From Nocardioides bizhenqiangii (GTDB lineage Bacteria; Actinomycetota; Actinomycetes; Propionibacteriales; Nocardioidaceae): 64,000 bases of DNA. Numbering within the stretch: the stretch's first letter is position 1; every line of letters starts with the position of its first letter. Both the position numbers and the translations under genes were made by a program. The stretch lies in assembly GCF_034661235.1 (NCBI RefSeq), contig NZ_CP141059.1, positions 2,231,501 to 2,295,500 of the forward strand, given 5' to 3'. Of this stretch, positions 49,655 through 58,574 are shown piece after piece. The notes under the pieces were generated by a model. It did not search any database, was not told the origin of the DNA, and was given only the letters and a program-made list of their open reading frames with translations.

Positions 49655-51457
49655 ATGAGCCTGCCCGGATTCTTCGACGCTCTCTCCGCCGAGCACAGGG
49701 ACACCGTCGCCAAGCTGCTGACCGAGGTGGAGTTCGAACCCGGCACCACGATCTTCACCGAGGGCGACGAGGGCGATGCGGCGTACTTCATCGACGAGGG
49801 GGAGGTCCGCATCGAGCTCGAGCTGCCCGAGGTCGACACCGAGTCGGTGCTCCGCTACGAGGGTCCCGGCTCGACCCTGGGCGAGGTCGCCCTCCTCGAC
49901 CGGCTCCCGCGCTCCGCGACCGCGGTCGCGGACACACGGGTACAGGCCCGGACGATCACCACCGCGAGCCTCGACGAGCTCGCCGCCCGAGACCCCGGGG
50001 CCGCCCTCGGGGTGACTCAGGAGCTCGCACGGGACGCGACGGCCAAGCTGCGACGCCTGACCGAGCAGGCGTCCGACCTGATGTTCGCCGCTGCTCCGGA
50101 CCCGGTGGTCGACGAGCTAGTCAGCCGAGCGGCAGCCGCCCAGGCGCAGTTCGCGGACTGGCCCGAGGACCGTGTCGATGCGCTGCTCGGCCGACTGACC
50201 GCAGTCTTCCTCGAGCACGCGGCGCCCCTGGCCGAGGCGACGGTGGAGGAGACCCACGTCGGCAACGCCGCCGACAAGACGCTCAAGAACATGGTCGCGG
50301 CCCAAGGGGTCTACGACTCGCTGGTCGGGCAGGTCGGTGCCGGGCCGCTCGGCACCGACGACCTGACCCAGGTCACGGAGATCGCCGAGGCGGTCGGCGT
50401 GATCTTCGGTCTGGTGCCGGTCACCAACCCGGTGGCGACGGCGTACTTCAAGACCCTGGTCAGCCTCAAGTCGCGCAACGCGGTCATCCTCAGCTTCCAC
50501 CACGCCGTGCTGGGCGTCGGCAACCGCGTCGGCGAGCTGATCCACCAGGTGCTGAGCGAGGAGGGCGCGCCCGCGGACCTGGTGCTCTGGGTCAAGAAGC
50601 GGGGGAGCCGCAAGCTGACACAGCAGTTCATGAGCCACCCCGGCGTCGGTCTGGTCCTCGCGACCGGGGGCGCTGCGATGGTGCAGGCGGCCTACAGCTC
50701 GGGTACGCCGGCGCTCGGGGTCGGTCCCGGCAACGCTCCGTGCTGGATCGCCCCCGACGCCGATCTCGCCACGGCCGCGAGCTCGATCGTGATGTCCAAG
50801 TCGTTCGACAACGGTGTCATCTGCGGCGCCGAGCACAACCTGGTCGTCGACCGCTCGGTGCGCGACGACTTCGTCGCCCGGCTCGAGAGCCAGGGCGCCG
50901 CCGTCCTCACCCCGCAGGAGGCGGAGGCCTTCCTCGCGCTCGCGATCGACCCCGCGACCAACCGGTTCCGCAGCGAGACGGTCGGGCAGTCAGCCGCGAC
51001 CATCGCCGGGTTCACCGGTATCAGCCGGCCGTTCGAGATCAAGGTGATCGTGGTCCCGGCGACCTGGGACGGCGAGGACACCCCGCTGGCGGGCGAGAAG
51101 ATGACCCCGGTGCTGTCGCTCTTCGACGTCTCCGGGGACGACGAGGCGATCGCCTTCTCCCGCCGCCTCCTCGGGTTCATGGGTAGCGGGCACACATCGA
51201 TCGTGCACAGCGCCGACCCGGACCGGATCGCCCGGTTCGGCGCGGCGATGCCGACCAGCCGGATCCTGGCCAACTCGCCCGGGGCACATGGCGTCTTCGG
51301 CGTCACGACCGGCCTGGTGCCGTCCCTCACCCTCGGGTGCGGCACGTACGGGGGCAACTCGACCACCGACAACGTCAGCTTCAAGAACCTCCGCAACATC
51401 AAGCGCCTCGCCCGACTGGTCCAGCCCGGAGGTGGCAGTGCGGACAATCCGGGCTGA
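49655..51457 (+). CDS. Cyclic-nucleotide-binding domain fused to CoA-acylating aldehyde dehydrogenase
   Basis: 600 aa. Residues ~1-125 are a cNMP-binding domain (GTTIFTEGDEGDAAYFIDEG) with phosphate-binding cassette GEVALLDRLPRSAT: E77 and R86 conserved. Residues ~150-600 resemble the acetaldehyde dehydrogenase half of AdhE/EutE: VTNPVATAYFKTLVSLKSRN, GVGPGNAP, catalytic Cys in NGVICGAEHN, and TYGGNSTTDNVS near the end. It would interconvert an acyl-CoA and an aldehyde with NAD(H), gated by cyclic nucleotide. No DNA-binding HTH. It overlaps the next gene by 20 bp. Confidence 0.88.
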   Translation: MSLPGFFDALSAEHRDTVAKLLTEVEFEPGTTIFTEGDEGDAAYFIDEGEVRIELELPEVDTESVLRYEGPGSTLGEVALLDRLPRSATAVADTRVQARTITTASLDELAARDPGAALGVTQELARDATAKLRRLTEQASDLMFAAAPDPVVDELVSRAAAAQAQFADWPEDRVDALLGRLTAVFLEHAAPLAEATVEETHVGNAADKTLKNMVAAQGVYDSLVGQVGAGPLGTDDLTQVTEIAEAVGVIFGLVPVTNPVATAYFKTLVSLKSRNAVILSFHHAVLGVGNRVGELIHQVLSEEGAPADLVLWVKKRGSRKLTQQFMSHPGVGLVLATGGAAMVQAAYSSGTPALGVGPGNAPCWIAPDADLATAASSIVMSKSFDNGVICGAEHNLVVDRSVRDDFVARLESQGAAVLTPQEAEAFLALAIDPATNRFRSETVGQSAATIAGFTGISRPFEIKVIVVPATWDGEDTPLAGEKMTPVLSLFDVSGDDEAIAFSRRLLGFMGSGHTSIVHSADPDRIARFGAAMPTSRILANSPGAHGVFGVTTGLVPSLTLGCGTYGGNSTTDNVSFKNLRNIKRLARLVQPGGGSADNPG

Positions 51458-53246
51458 GCCGCGCCACGCGGTCGGCGCACTGGCGAGCTGCACGGTCTTC
51501 CAGGGCATGCCGCCGGAGCGCCTCGAGGAGCTCGCCCGGACGATGGAGTGGACGGTGCTCGACCGGGGGGAGGTGCTGATGCGCACCGGAGATCCGGGCG
51601 ACGACCTCTACGTCGTCGCCGGCGGGCGACTCAATGTCGCGGTCGCGGGCGCCGACGGCACCGAGACGATCGTCCGCGAGATCGGCCGCGGCTCCACGGT
51701 GGGGGAGGTGGCGCTGCTGACCGGATCACGGCGTACCGCCACCGTCCGGGCGGTGCGCGACACGCTCGTCGGCCGGCTGTCCCGCGCGTCGTTCGAGCAC
51801 CTGATGGAGGAGGATCCTCGCGGGGCGCTCGAGCTCACCCGGGTGGTGGCCGGCTGGCTGCTGCCCGGAAGTCCGCCCCGTCGCAACAGCGCGCCGGCAA
51901 CGGTCGCACTGGTTCCTGCCGCCGGCATCGACGCGCGGGAGGTGGCGGCCCGGATCGGGGCCGCCATCCCACTCCAGGCGCTCGACGCGCCGGCCGTGGA
52001 TCAGGCGGTCGGCGAAGGTGCCGCCCGGTCGCCGGCCGGCTCCCCGCACGAGCGCGCGCTCGCCGACTACCTGGACGCCGCCGAGGTCGAGCACTCACTC
52101 ATTCTGCTGACAGCCGATCCCGAGCCGGACTCGCCGTGGACCGAGCGCGTGCTCCGGCGGGCCGACCGGGTCCTGGTCGCCGCGCCAGGGGGAGTGCGTC
52201 CCGACCGGGTGACGCGCGCGCAGCTGATCCGGATCGCCCGGACGGCGCCGGAGGTCCCTCGCGAGCTGGTGTTCGTCCGCCAGTCCGGGCAGCCGGCGCC
52301 GGGGATCACTGCGCTCTGGCGCGAAGCCGGTGGCTTCACCCGCCAGTCGCATGTGCTGGCGGACGCCGACGCGGACTGGCAGCGGCTCGGTCGGCACCTG
52401 ACGGGCAGGGCAACCGGCCTGGTCCTCGGCGGCGGCGGCGCGCGGGGGTTCGCGCACATCGGCGTGCTGCGTGCGCTGATCGAGTCCGGCATCGAGATCG
52501 ACCGGGTGGGCGGGAGCAGCATGGGCGCGCTGGTCGGAGGCCTGTGGTCGATCGGGCTCGCTCCCGACGAGATCGTCGAGGCCAACCGTGAGATCTGGCA
52601 CGAGATCCGGCCGCTGAAGGGCTTCACGTTTCCCTTCGTCGCGCTGCACGGCTCGGGGCGCAGCCGGACGGCGATGCAGGGGTGCTTCGGTGACCGCCGG
52701 ATCGAGGACCAGGCCCGTGACTTCTTCTGCACGTCGACCAACCTGACCCGCAACCGGAGCATGGTCCACGCGAGCGGCCCGCTAGCACGCTACGTGCTGG
52801 CGAGCGTGTCGATCCCGGGCATCGTGGCCCCGGTCATCGACCGCGGCGAGCTGCTCGTGGACGGCGGCGTGCTCGACAACCTGCCGGTCGACCCGATGAG
52901 CAGCACCGGCGCGGGCACGATCTACGCGAGTGACGTCTCACCGCCGCGGACGTTCTCCGTCGGCCTGCACTGGGAGGACGCACCCGGGCTCATCGACGTC
53001 ATCCGCCATCGGGTTCGTCGCGGCGCGGGGACCGCATTCCCCAGCATCGTGCGGATCCTGGAGCGCACCGCGACCCTGGCCAGCGACCGCGCTGCCTCGA
53101 CCCAGCGGTTGCGCGACGACGTGCGCTTCATCGCGCCGCCGGTCGGGCCGTACGACACCCTGGACATGTCACGTCTGGACGAGATCGTCGAGGTCGGCTA
53201 CCGGTCGGCGCTCGAGGCGATCTCCCAGTGGTCGGAGGAGAAGTGA
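51438..53246 (+). CDS. Cyclic-nucleotide-binding patatin-like phospholipase (NTE type)
   Basis: 602 aa. N-terminal cNMP-binding domain (residues ~15-135) with cassette GEVALLTGSRRTAT retaining E90 and R99. A middle region (~145-315) has an NTE-like cryptic Rossmann pattern. The C-terminal patatin domain has VLGGGGARGFAHIGVL (oxyanion), GGSSMGALVGG (nucleophile Ser) and LVDGGVLDNLPVD (catalytic Asp). It is similar in layout to neuropathy-target-esterase-like lysophospholipases. GTG start chosen from GGAGG 5 nt upstream; another in-frame GTG lies two codons earlier. Confidence 0.9.
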   Translation: MRTIRAEPRHAVGALASCTVFQGMPPERLEELARTMEWTVLDRGEVLMRTGDPGDDLYVVAGGRLNVAVAGADGTETIVREIGRGSTVGEVALLTGSRRTATVRAVRDTLVGRLSRASFEHLMEEDPRGALELTRVVAGWLLPGSPPRRNSAPATVALVPAAGIDAREVAARIGAAIPLQALDAPAVDQAVGEGAARSPAGSPHERALADYLDAAEVEHSLILLTADPEPDSPWTERVLRRADRVLVAAPGGVRPDRVTRAQLIRIARTAPEVPRELVFVRQSGQPAPGITALWREAGGFTRQSHVLADADADWQRLGRHLTGRATGLVLGGGGARGFAHIGVLRALIESGIEIDRVGGSSMGALVGGLWSIGLAPDEIVEANREIWHEIRPLKGFTFPFVALHGSGRSRTAMQGCFGDRRIEDQARDFFCTSTNLTRNRSMVHASGPLARYVLASVSIPGIVAPVIDRGELLVDGGVLDNLPVDPMSSTGAGTIYASDVSPPRTFSVGLHWEDAPGLIDVIRHRVRRGAGTAFPSIVRILERTATLASDRAASTQRLRDDVRFIAPPVGPYDTLDMSRLDEIVEVGYRSALEAISQWSEEK

Positions 53247-54886
53247 TGACGGCAACCGTGCAGCGCCCGGTGCGGGTGGTGTGTCTCGGCGGCGGATGGA
53301 CCGCGATCTACCTGGCGCGCTCGCTGAAGAAGGCGATCAGGCGAGGCGACGTGGAGCTGACGATCGTCAGCCGCGACAACTTCCACACCTTCCATGGCTT
53401 CATCGCCGAGATGCTCACCGGCAAAGTGTCGCCGACCAACATCACCAGCCCGTCGCGGCGGTTGTTCCCGCCTGCCCGGTTCCACAACGCCGAGATCAAG
53501 TCCGTCGACGTCGAGCAGCAGACGGTGACCACCTCGCGGCTGCTGGACGGCAAGGAGAAGGTGCTGGAGTACGACCACCTCGTGGTCGCCCTGGGCTCGA
53601 TCGACGACCTCTCCCGCTATCCCGGGATCGCCCAGCACGCGTTCCAGCTCAAGACCTTCGCCGACAACTTCAAGGTGAGGAACCACCTGCTGGCCATGCT
53701 CGAGATGGCCGAGATCGAGACCGATCCGGTCGAGCGCCAGCGGCTGCTGACCTTCATCGTCGTCGGCGGCGGCTTCGGAGGCGTCGAGGTCGCCACCGAG
53801 CTGATGGACTACTTCCGGCGGCTGGCGAGCAAGGAGTACCCCGGGATCGACCCGGCCGAGCTCCGGGTGCTGCTGGTGCACTCGGGCGAGAGGATCCTGC
53901 CCGAGCTCGCCGCCCGGCAGCCGAAGCTCATCGGCTACGCCGAGCGGACCATCGCCAAGGGCGGGGTCGAGGTGCTCACCCGCACGCGCATCACCGCCGC
54001 GACCCGGGACGAGGCGATCCTCTCCGACGGCACCGTCGTCCAGACCCGTTCGATCATCAGCTCGTCGGGGACGTCGTTGTCGCCGCTGCTTGACCTGATG
54101 CCCTACGAGCGCGACGAGCGCGGGCGGATCATCACCGACGTGAACGTCCAGGTGCCCGGCACCGACAACGTGTGGGCGGCCGGCGACTGCGCCGCCGTAC
54201 CCCATCCGCAGGGTGGCACCTGCCCGGCCGTGGCCATCTATGCGATGTACGGCGGCCGCCAGATCGGCCGCAACATCGTCCGGCAGATCGAGGGGAAGCC
54301 CCTCAAGCCGTTCAAGTTCGCCGGGCTCGGCGACGCCTGCTCGCTGGGCCGCCGCAAGGCGGTCTCCCACCTGAAGGGCATGCGGTTCTACGGGTTGCCG
54401 GCCTGGATCCTGTGGCGCCTGTTCTTCTGGTGGTTCGTCCCCACCTGGGAGCGCAAGGCGGACATCGCGTTCGACTGGCTGATGGCGCCGTTCTTCGGCC
54501 GCGACATCGTGGGCGTGCGGGTCGCGACCCCGTTCGGCCTGCGCCGCGAGCACTACGAGACCGGACAGGCCGTGGTGCGCCAGGGCGAGGTGGGTCAGCA
54601 GATCTACGTGATCGCCAGTGGCACGGCCGACATCATCCGCGAGACGCCCGACGGCGACGTGCTGGTGACCACCTTGAGCGCGGGCGACCACTTCGGCGAG
54701 AAGGCGGTCTTCGAGCAGACCCGGCGGACCGCAACCGTGCGCGCGACCTCCGCGCTGGAGGTGCTGTCACTCGGGCAGACCGAGGCGCGCGCCCTCGCCG
54801 AGACCATCCAGACCTTCGGCGCGGCCGTCCGGGAGCTGCCGAACGAGCCCGAGCACAACCCAGCGCCGATCACCCCGGCTGGGTGA
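53246..54886 (+). CDS. NDH-2-like FAD oxidoreductase with C-terminal cyclic-nucleotide-binding domain
   Basis: 546 aa. FAD motif VCLGGGWTAIYLAR at ~13-25, NAD motif VVGGGFGGVEVATEL at ~172-186, and the second FAD site VWAAGDCAAVPHP at ~309. A hydrophobic segment AWILWRLFFWWFVPTW (~386-401) would attach it to the membrane, as in type II NADH dehydrogenases. Residues ~430-546 are a cNMP-binding domain with FGEKAVFEQTRRTAT, keeping E485 and R494. GGAGGAG precedes the ATG, which overlaps the patatin stop by 1 bp (TGATG). Quinone use is inferred. Confidence 0.88.
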   Translation: MTATVQRPVRVVCLGGGWTAIYLARSLKKAIRRGDVELTIVSRDNFHTFHGFIAEMLTGKVSPTNITSPSRRLFPPARFHNAEIKSVDVEQQTVTTSRLLDGKEKVLEYDHLVVALGSIDDLSRYPGIAQHAFQLKTFADNFKVRNHLLAMLEMAEIETDPVERQRLLTFIVVGGGFGGVEVATELMDYFRRLASKEYPGIDPAELRVLLVHSGERILPELAARQPKLIGYAERTIAKGGVEVLTRTRITAATRDEAILSDGTVVQTRSIISSSGTSLSPLLDLMPYERDERGRIITDVNVQVPGTDNVWAAGDCAAVPHPQGGTCPAVAIYAMYGGRQIGRNIVRQIEGKPLKPFKFAGLGDACSLGRRKAVSHLKGMRFYGLPAWILWRLFFWWFVPTWERKADIAFDWLMAPFFGRDIVGVRVATPFGLRREHYETGQAVVRQGEVGQQIYVIASGTADIIRETPDGDVLVTTLSAGDHFGEKAVFEQTRRTATVRATSALEVLSLGQTEARALAETIQTFGAAVRELPNEPEHNPAPITPAG

Positions 54887-55775
54887 ACCGGATCTTCGTC
54901 TCCCCGATAACCAGCTCGTCGCCGTCGACCAGCTCCTGCGCGATGGTGATCCGCTCGCCGTTGACCGTGGTGCCGTGGGTGGACTGGAGGTCGGTGAGCA
55001 CGAACCCGGCCGGCGTGCCGGTGATCGCGCAGTGGTGACGGCTCACCAGGTTGTCGTTGAGGACGAGGTCGTTGTCGGGCATCCGGCCGATCCGCAGGCC
55101 GTGCTCGTCGAGAGGCAGGGCCCGGCCGTCCTCCATCACCAGCTCAGCGGCGGAGACTGCGGCCGGCCGGTAGAGAGTGCGCGCCACCGCCGCCGCGGCC
55201 GCACCCGACGTGCCGAGCGACTTGATCCGGGGGAACGACGTCAGCATCCCCTCGGCACGGACCTGGAAGAGCCGCTCCTCCTCGGCCAGGTCCTTCAGGG
55301 GATGCGTGCCGAGGTCGGTGATCTCGAGTCCCCCCGGCCGGGTGGCGAAGTCCTCGACCACCGCCTGCGACACCACCACCTGGCCCCCGTTGGCGGTCCC
55401 CATGATCCGCGCCGCCCGGTGCACGTCGTACCCGACGAAGCTGCCGTCGTACGACGACACCACGCCGACGTGGATGCCGGTCCGGGACCGGATCGGGCGA
55501 CCGCCGGGCCAGGTCGCGGCGGTCAGCTCGCGCTGCGCCTGGATCGCGGCGGCGACCGCGTCGGGCACCGAGGGGAACACGACGAAGAACCCGTCACCGG
55601 CGGTGTCGACCTCGTGACCGTTGTGGTCCTTCCACGCCCGGCGGCAGGTCTCCCGGTGGAGCCGGAGGACGTCCTTCCACTGGTCGCCGAGCCGGTTGGC
55701 GTGCAGCGTCGAGCCCTCGATGTCCGAGAACAACATCGCCAGGCGCTGCTGGGACAGCTCGCTCACCTTCGACAT
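54870..55775 (-). CDS. Class III nucleotide cyclase fused to an FHA domain
   Basis: 301 aa. The cyclase domain (residues ~10-170) has the metal-binding Asp residues in LFSDIEGSTL and TAGDGFFVVF and the transition-state Arg in DVHRAARIMG. The usual substrate-recognition Lys before GD is replaced (EVDTAGD) and the Asn before the Arg is His, a variant form seen in many actinobacterial cyclases. An FHA domain (~225-301) with RIGRMPDND, SRHH and STHGTTVNG follows and would bind phosphothreonine. It converges on the cNMP-domain operon, overlapping its end by 17 bp. Confidence 0.9.
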   Translation of the reverse strand: MSKVSELSQQRLAMLFSDIEGSTLHANRLGDQWKDVLRLHRETCRRAWKDHNGHEVDTAGDGFFVVFPSVPDAVAAAIQAQRELTAATWPGGRPIRSRTGIHVGVVSSYDGSFVGYDVHRAARIMGTANGGQVVVSQAVVEDFATRPGGLEITDLGTHPLKDLAEEERLFQVRAEGMLTSFPRIKSLGTSGAAAAAVARTLYRPAAVSAAELVMEDGRALPLDEHGLRIGRMPDNDLVLNDNLVSRHHCAITGTPAGFVLTDLQSTHGTTVNGERITIAQELVDGDELVIGETKIRFTQPG

Positions 55776-55822
55776 CCTAGAGTTCGGTTCATGCGGGCCA
55801 CGCAGCAACGCATCGGGAAGGC

Positions 55823-56590
55823 ATGGAACAGATGGACAAGGTGGTAGCAAGTGCCGCGGAGGCGGTCGCGGACATTCCGGACGGGGCCACTGTGGCGGTG
55901 GGCGGTTTCGGGTTGTGCGGGATCCCGTCGGTCCTGATCGACGCTCTCCTGACGCAGGGTGCGACGGACCTGGAGGCGGTCTCCAACAACTGCGGCGTAG
56001 ACGAATGGGGCCTGGGGCGGTTGCTGTTCGCCCGCCGGCTACGCCGGATGGTGTCGTCGTACGTCGGAGAGAACAAGGAGTTCGCCCGGCAGTACCTCTC
56101 CGGTGAGCTGGAGGTGGAGCTGACCCCGCAGGGCACCTTGGCGGAGCGGATGCGCGCCGGAGGGTCGGGGATCCCGGCGTTCTTCACCGCAACCGGGGTC
56201 GGCACCCAGGTGGCGGACGGCGGCCTGCCGTGGCGGTACGACGACTCCGGGGCCGTGGTGGTGTCGTCACCCCCGAAGGAGGTGCGGTCATTCGGCGGCC
56301 GCGAGTACGTGCTGGAGGAGGCGATCGTCGCGGACTTCGGGATCGTGCGCGCCTGGAAGGGCGACCGGCACGGCAACCTGGTCTACCGGGACTCGGCGCG
56401 CAACTTCAACCCGTTGGCCGCGATGTGCGGCCGCATCACGATCGCCGAGGTGGAGGAGCTGGTGGAGCCGGGGGAGCTGGACCCGAACAACATCCACACC
56501 CCTGGGGTGTTCGTGCATCGGGTCGTTGCCCTGACGCCCGAGCAGGCTGCGGACAAGCGGATCGAGAAGAGGACGGTGACCACCCCGTGA
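55823..56590 (+). CDS. scoA: 3-oxoacid CoA-transferase subunit A
   Basis: 255 aa. It transfers CoA between an acyl-CoA (often succinyl-CoA) and a 3-oxoacid. [16 protein letters not shown] is the family I CoA-transferase N-terminal motif, followed by [13 protein letters not shown] and [17 protein letters not shown] at 55823 is used; the ATG three codons later (MDKVVA) is equally possible. It overlaps subunit B by 4 bp. Confidence 0.93.
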   Translation: MEQMDKVVASAAEAVADIPDGATVAVGGFGLCGIPSVLIDALLTQGATDLEAVSNNCGVDEWGLGRLLFARRLRRMVSSYVGENKEFARQYLSGELEVELTPQGTLAERMRAGGSGIPAFFTATGVGTQVADGGLPWRYDDSGAVVVSSPPKEVRSFGGREYVLEEAIVADFGIVRAWKGDRHGNLVYRDSARNFNPLAAMCGRITIAEVEELVEPGELDPNNIHTPGVFVHRVVALTPEQAADKRIEKRTVTTP

Positions 56591-57225
56591 GCTGGACTCG
56601 CGAACAGATGGCGGCGCGGGCGGCGGCCGAGCTGACCGACGGCTCCTACGTGAACCTCGGGATCGGTCTGCCGACGCTCGTGCCGAACTACGTTCCCGAC
56701 GGCGTGGAGCTGATCCTCCAGTCGGAGAACGGCATCCTCGGTGTCGGTCCCTACCCGACCGAGGAGAACGTGCACCCGGACCTGATCAACGCCGGGAAGG
56801 AGACGGTCACGGTCAACCGCGGTGCGTCGTTCTTCGACTCCGCGACGTCGTTCGGCATGATCCGGGGCGGCAAGATCGATGCGGCGATCCTCGGGGCGAT
56901 GCAGGTGTCGGTGAGGGGTGACATCGCGAACTGGATGATCCCCGGGAAGATGGTCAAGGGAATGGGTGGCGCCATGGACCTGGTCCATGGCGCGAAGCGG
57001 GTGATCGTCCTGATGGAGCACACGGCGCGCGACGGTGGGTTCAAGATCGTCAACGAGTGCTCGCTGCCCTACACCGGCCTGCGGGTGGTCCAGCGGATCA
57101 TCACCGACCTCGGGGTGATCGACATCGAGCCGGACGGGCTGCACCTCGTCGAGCTTGCTCCCGGTGTCACCGTCGACGAGGTCCGTGCGGCAACGGAACC
57201 CCCGCTGATACTGCGACATCCATGA
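56587..57225 (+). CDS. scoB: 3-oxoacid CoA-transferase subunit B
   Basis: 212 aa. The catalytic Glu lies in [30 protein letters not shown] and [17 protein letters not shown] are also typical. It forms the active heteromer with subunit A. GTG start in a GTGA overlap. Its stop overlaps the first CNNM gene by 4 bp, which may be chance tight packing rather than functional linkage. Confidence 0.94.
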   Translation: MSWTREQMAARAAAELTDGSYVNLGIGLPTLVPNYVPDGVELILQSENGILGVGPYPTEENVHPDLINAGKETVTVNRGASFFDSATSFGMIRGGKIDAAILGAMQVSVRGDIANWMIPGKMVKGMGGAMDLVHGAKRVIVLMEHTARDGGFKIVNECSLPYTGLRVVQRIITDLGVIDIEPDGLHLVELAPGVTVDEVRAATEPPLILRHP

Positions 57226-58574
57226 CGACAGCCCTGCTCCTCCTGGCACTCGCTCTCCTGCTGGTCCTGGCGTGCGGGATGTTCGTCGCCGCTGAGTTCG
57301 CCTTCGTCACCGTCGACCGCGGCCAGGTCGATCGGGCCGCCGCCGCGGGCGACACCACGGCCGCCGGCGTGCAGAGCGCGCTGCGGTCGCTGTCGACTCA
57401 GCTCTCCGGTGCCCAGGTCGGCATCACCGCCACCAACCTGGGCATCGGCTTCCTGGCGGAGCCGGCGATCGCCGACCTGCTCCGCGACCCGCTCGACGGG
57501 GCCGGTGTCTCGGACGGAGCGGTGGGGCCGATCGCGCTCACGACGAGCCTGGTCCTCAGCACCATCATCACCATGCTCATCGGCGAGCTGGTGCCGAAGA
57601 ACATCGCGCTCGCGCTCCCGATGGCGACCGCGCGCGCCACCCAACGGCCGATGCGCGCCTTCACCACGGCGATCCGGCTGCCGATCCGGGTCCTCAACGG
57701 CGCGGCCAACGCCATCGTCCGGTGGTTCGGGATCGAGCCCCAGGAGGAGCTGCGGTCGGCGCGCAGCTCGACCGAGCTGGCGTCGCTCATCCAGCGCAGT
57801 GCCGACGTGGGCACCCTCGACGCGGACACCGCCGAGCTGATGGAGAAGTCCGTCGTGTTCGGCACCCGCACCGCCGGCGAGATCATGACGCCTCGGGTCC
57901 GCACCCGCTCCCTGGAGGAGTCCGACCGCGCCAGCGCGGTCATCGAGCTCGCCCGCGAGACCGGGCACTCCCGGTTCCCGGTGCTCGACGACAACGACGT
58001 CGTCATCGGCACCGTGCACGTCAAGAACGCCGTCGCGCTGCCGGTGCCGGAGCGCGCGACGACACGGGTCAAGCACCTGATGGCCAAGCCGATCGTCGTC
58101 CCCGACAGCCTGCGGCTCGACCCGCTGATGGAGCTGCTGCGCAAGGACGGCTTCCAGATGGCCGTCGTGCTGGACGAGTACGGCGGTCACGCCGGCATCG
58201 TCACCCTCGAGGACGTGGTCGAGGAGATCGTCGGCGACATCGCCGACGAGCACGACCGGCTCGGCGCGCGGGGACGGCTCCGCCGCGACGGCAGCTGGTC
58301 GGTGTCCGGCCTGCTGCGGCCGGACGAGATCGAGGACCTCACCGGCATCGAGCTCCCCGAGGGTGAGGACTACGACACGGTGGCCGGGCTGGTCCTGAAG
58401 GGTCTGGGCAGGATCCCCACCGCAGGGGAGCAGGTCGTCGTACCCCTGACGGCGTCGCACGAGGACGACGACGACGCTCCCGCGCGCAACGCCGTACTGA
58501 CCGTGGAGTACATGGACGGGCTGAGGATCGACCGCGTGTCCCTCCGGGTCGAGGAGGTGGCCAGCGATGAGTAA
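57222..58574 (+). CDS. CNNM/CBS-domain membrane protein with CorC domain
   Basis: 450 aa. The N-terminal DUF21/CNNM domain has about four hydrophobic helices ([37 protein letters not shown]) with [13 protein letters not shown]. Two CBS repeats follow ([28 protein letters not shown]), then a CorC_HlyC domain ([15 protein letters not shown]). Such proteins are linked to magnesium or other cation export. It is followed by a paralogue in tandem. Confidence 0.92.
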   Translation: MTTALLLLALALLLVLACGMFVAAEFAFVTVDRGQVDRAAAAGDTTAAGVQSALRSLSTQLSGAQVGITATNLGIGFLAEPAIADLLRDPLDGAGVSDGAVGPIALTTSLVLSTIITMLIGELVPKNIALALPMATARATQRPMRAFTTAIRLPIRVLNGAANAIVRWFGIEPQEELRSARSSTELASLIQRSADVGTLDADTAELMEKSVVFGTRTAGEIMTPRVRTRSLEESDRASAVIELARETGHSRFPVLDDNDVVIGTVHVKNAVALPVPERATTRVKHLMAKPIVVPDSLRLDPLMELLRKDGFQMAVVLDEYGGHAGIVTLEDVVEEIVGDIADEHDRLGARGRLRRDGSWSVSGLLRPDEIEDLTGIELPEGEDYDTVAGLVLKGLGRIPTAGEQVVVPLTASHEDDDDAPARNAVLTVEYMDGLRIDRVSLRVEEVASDE

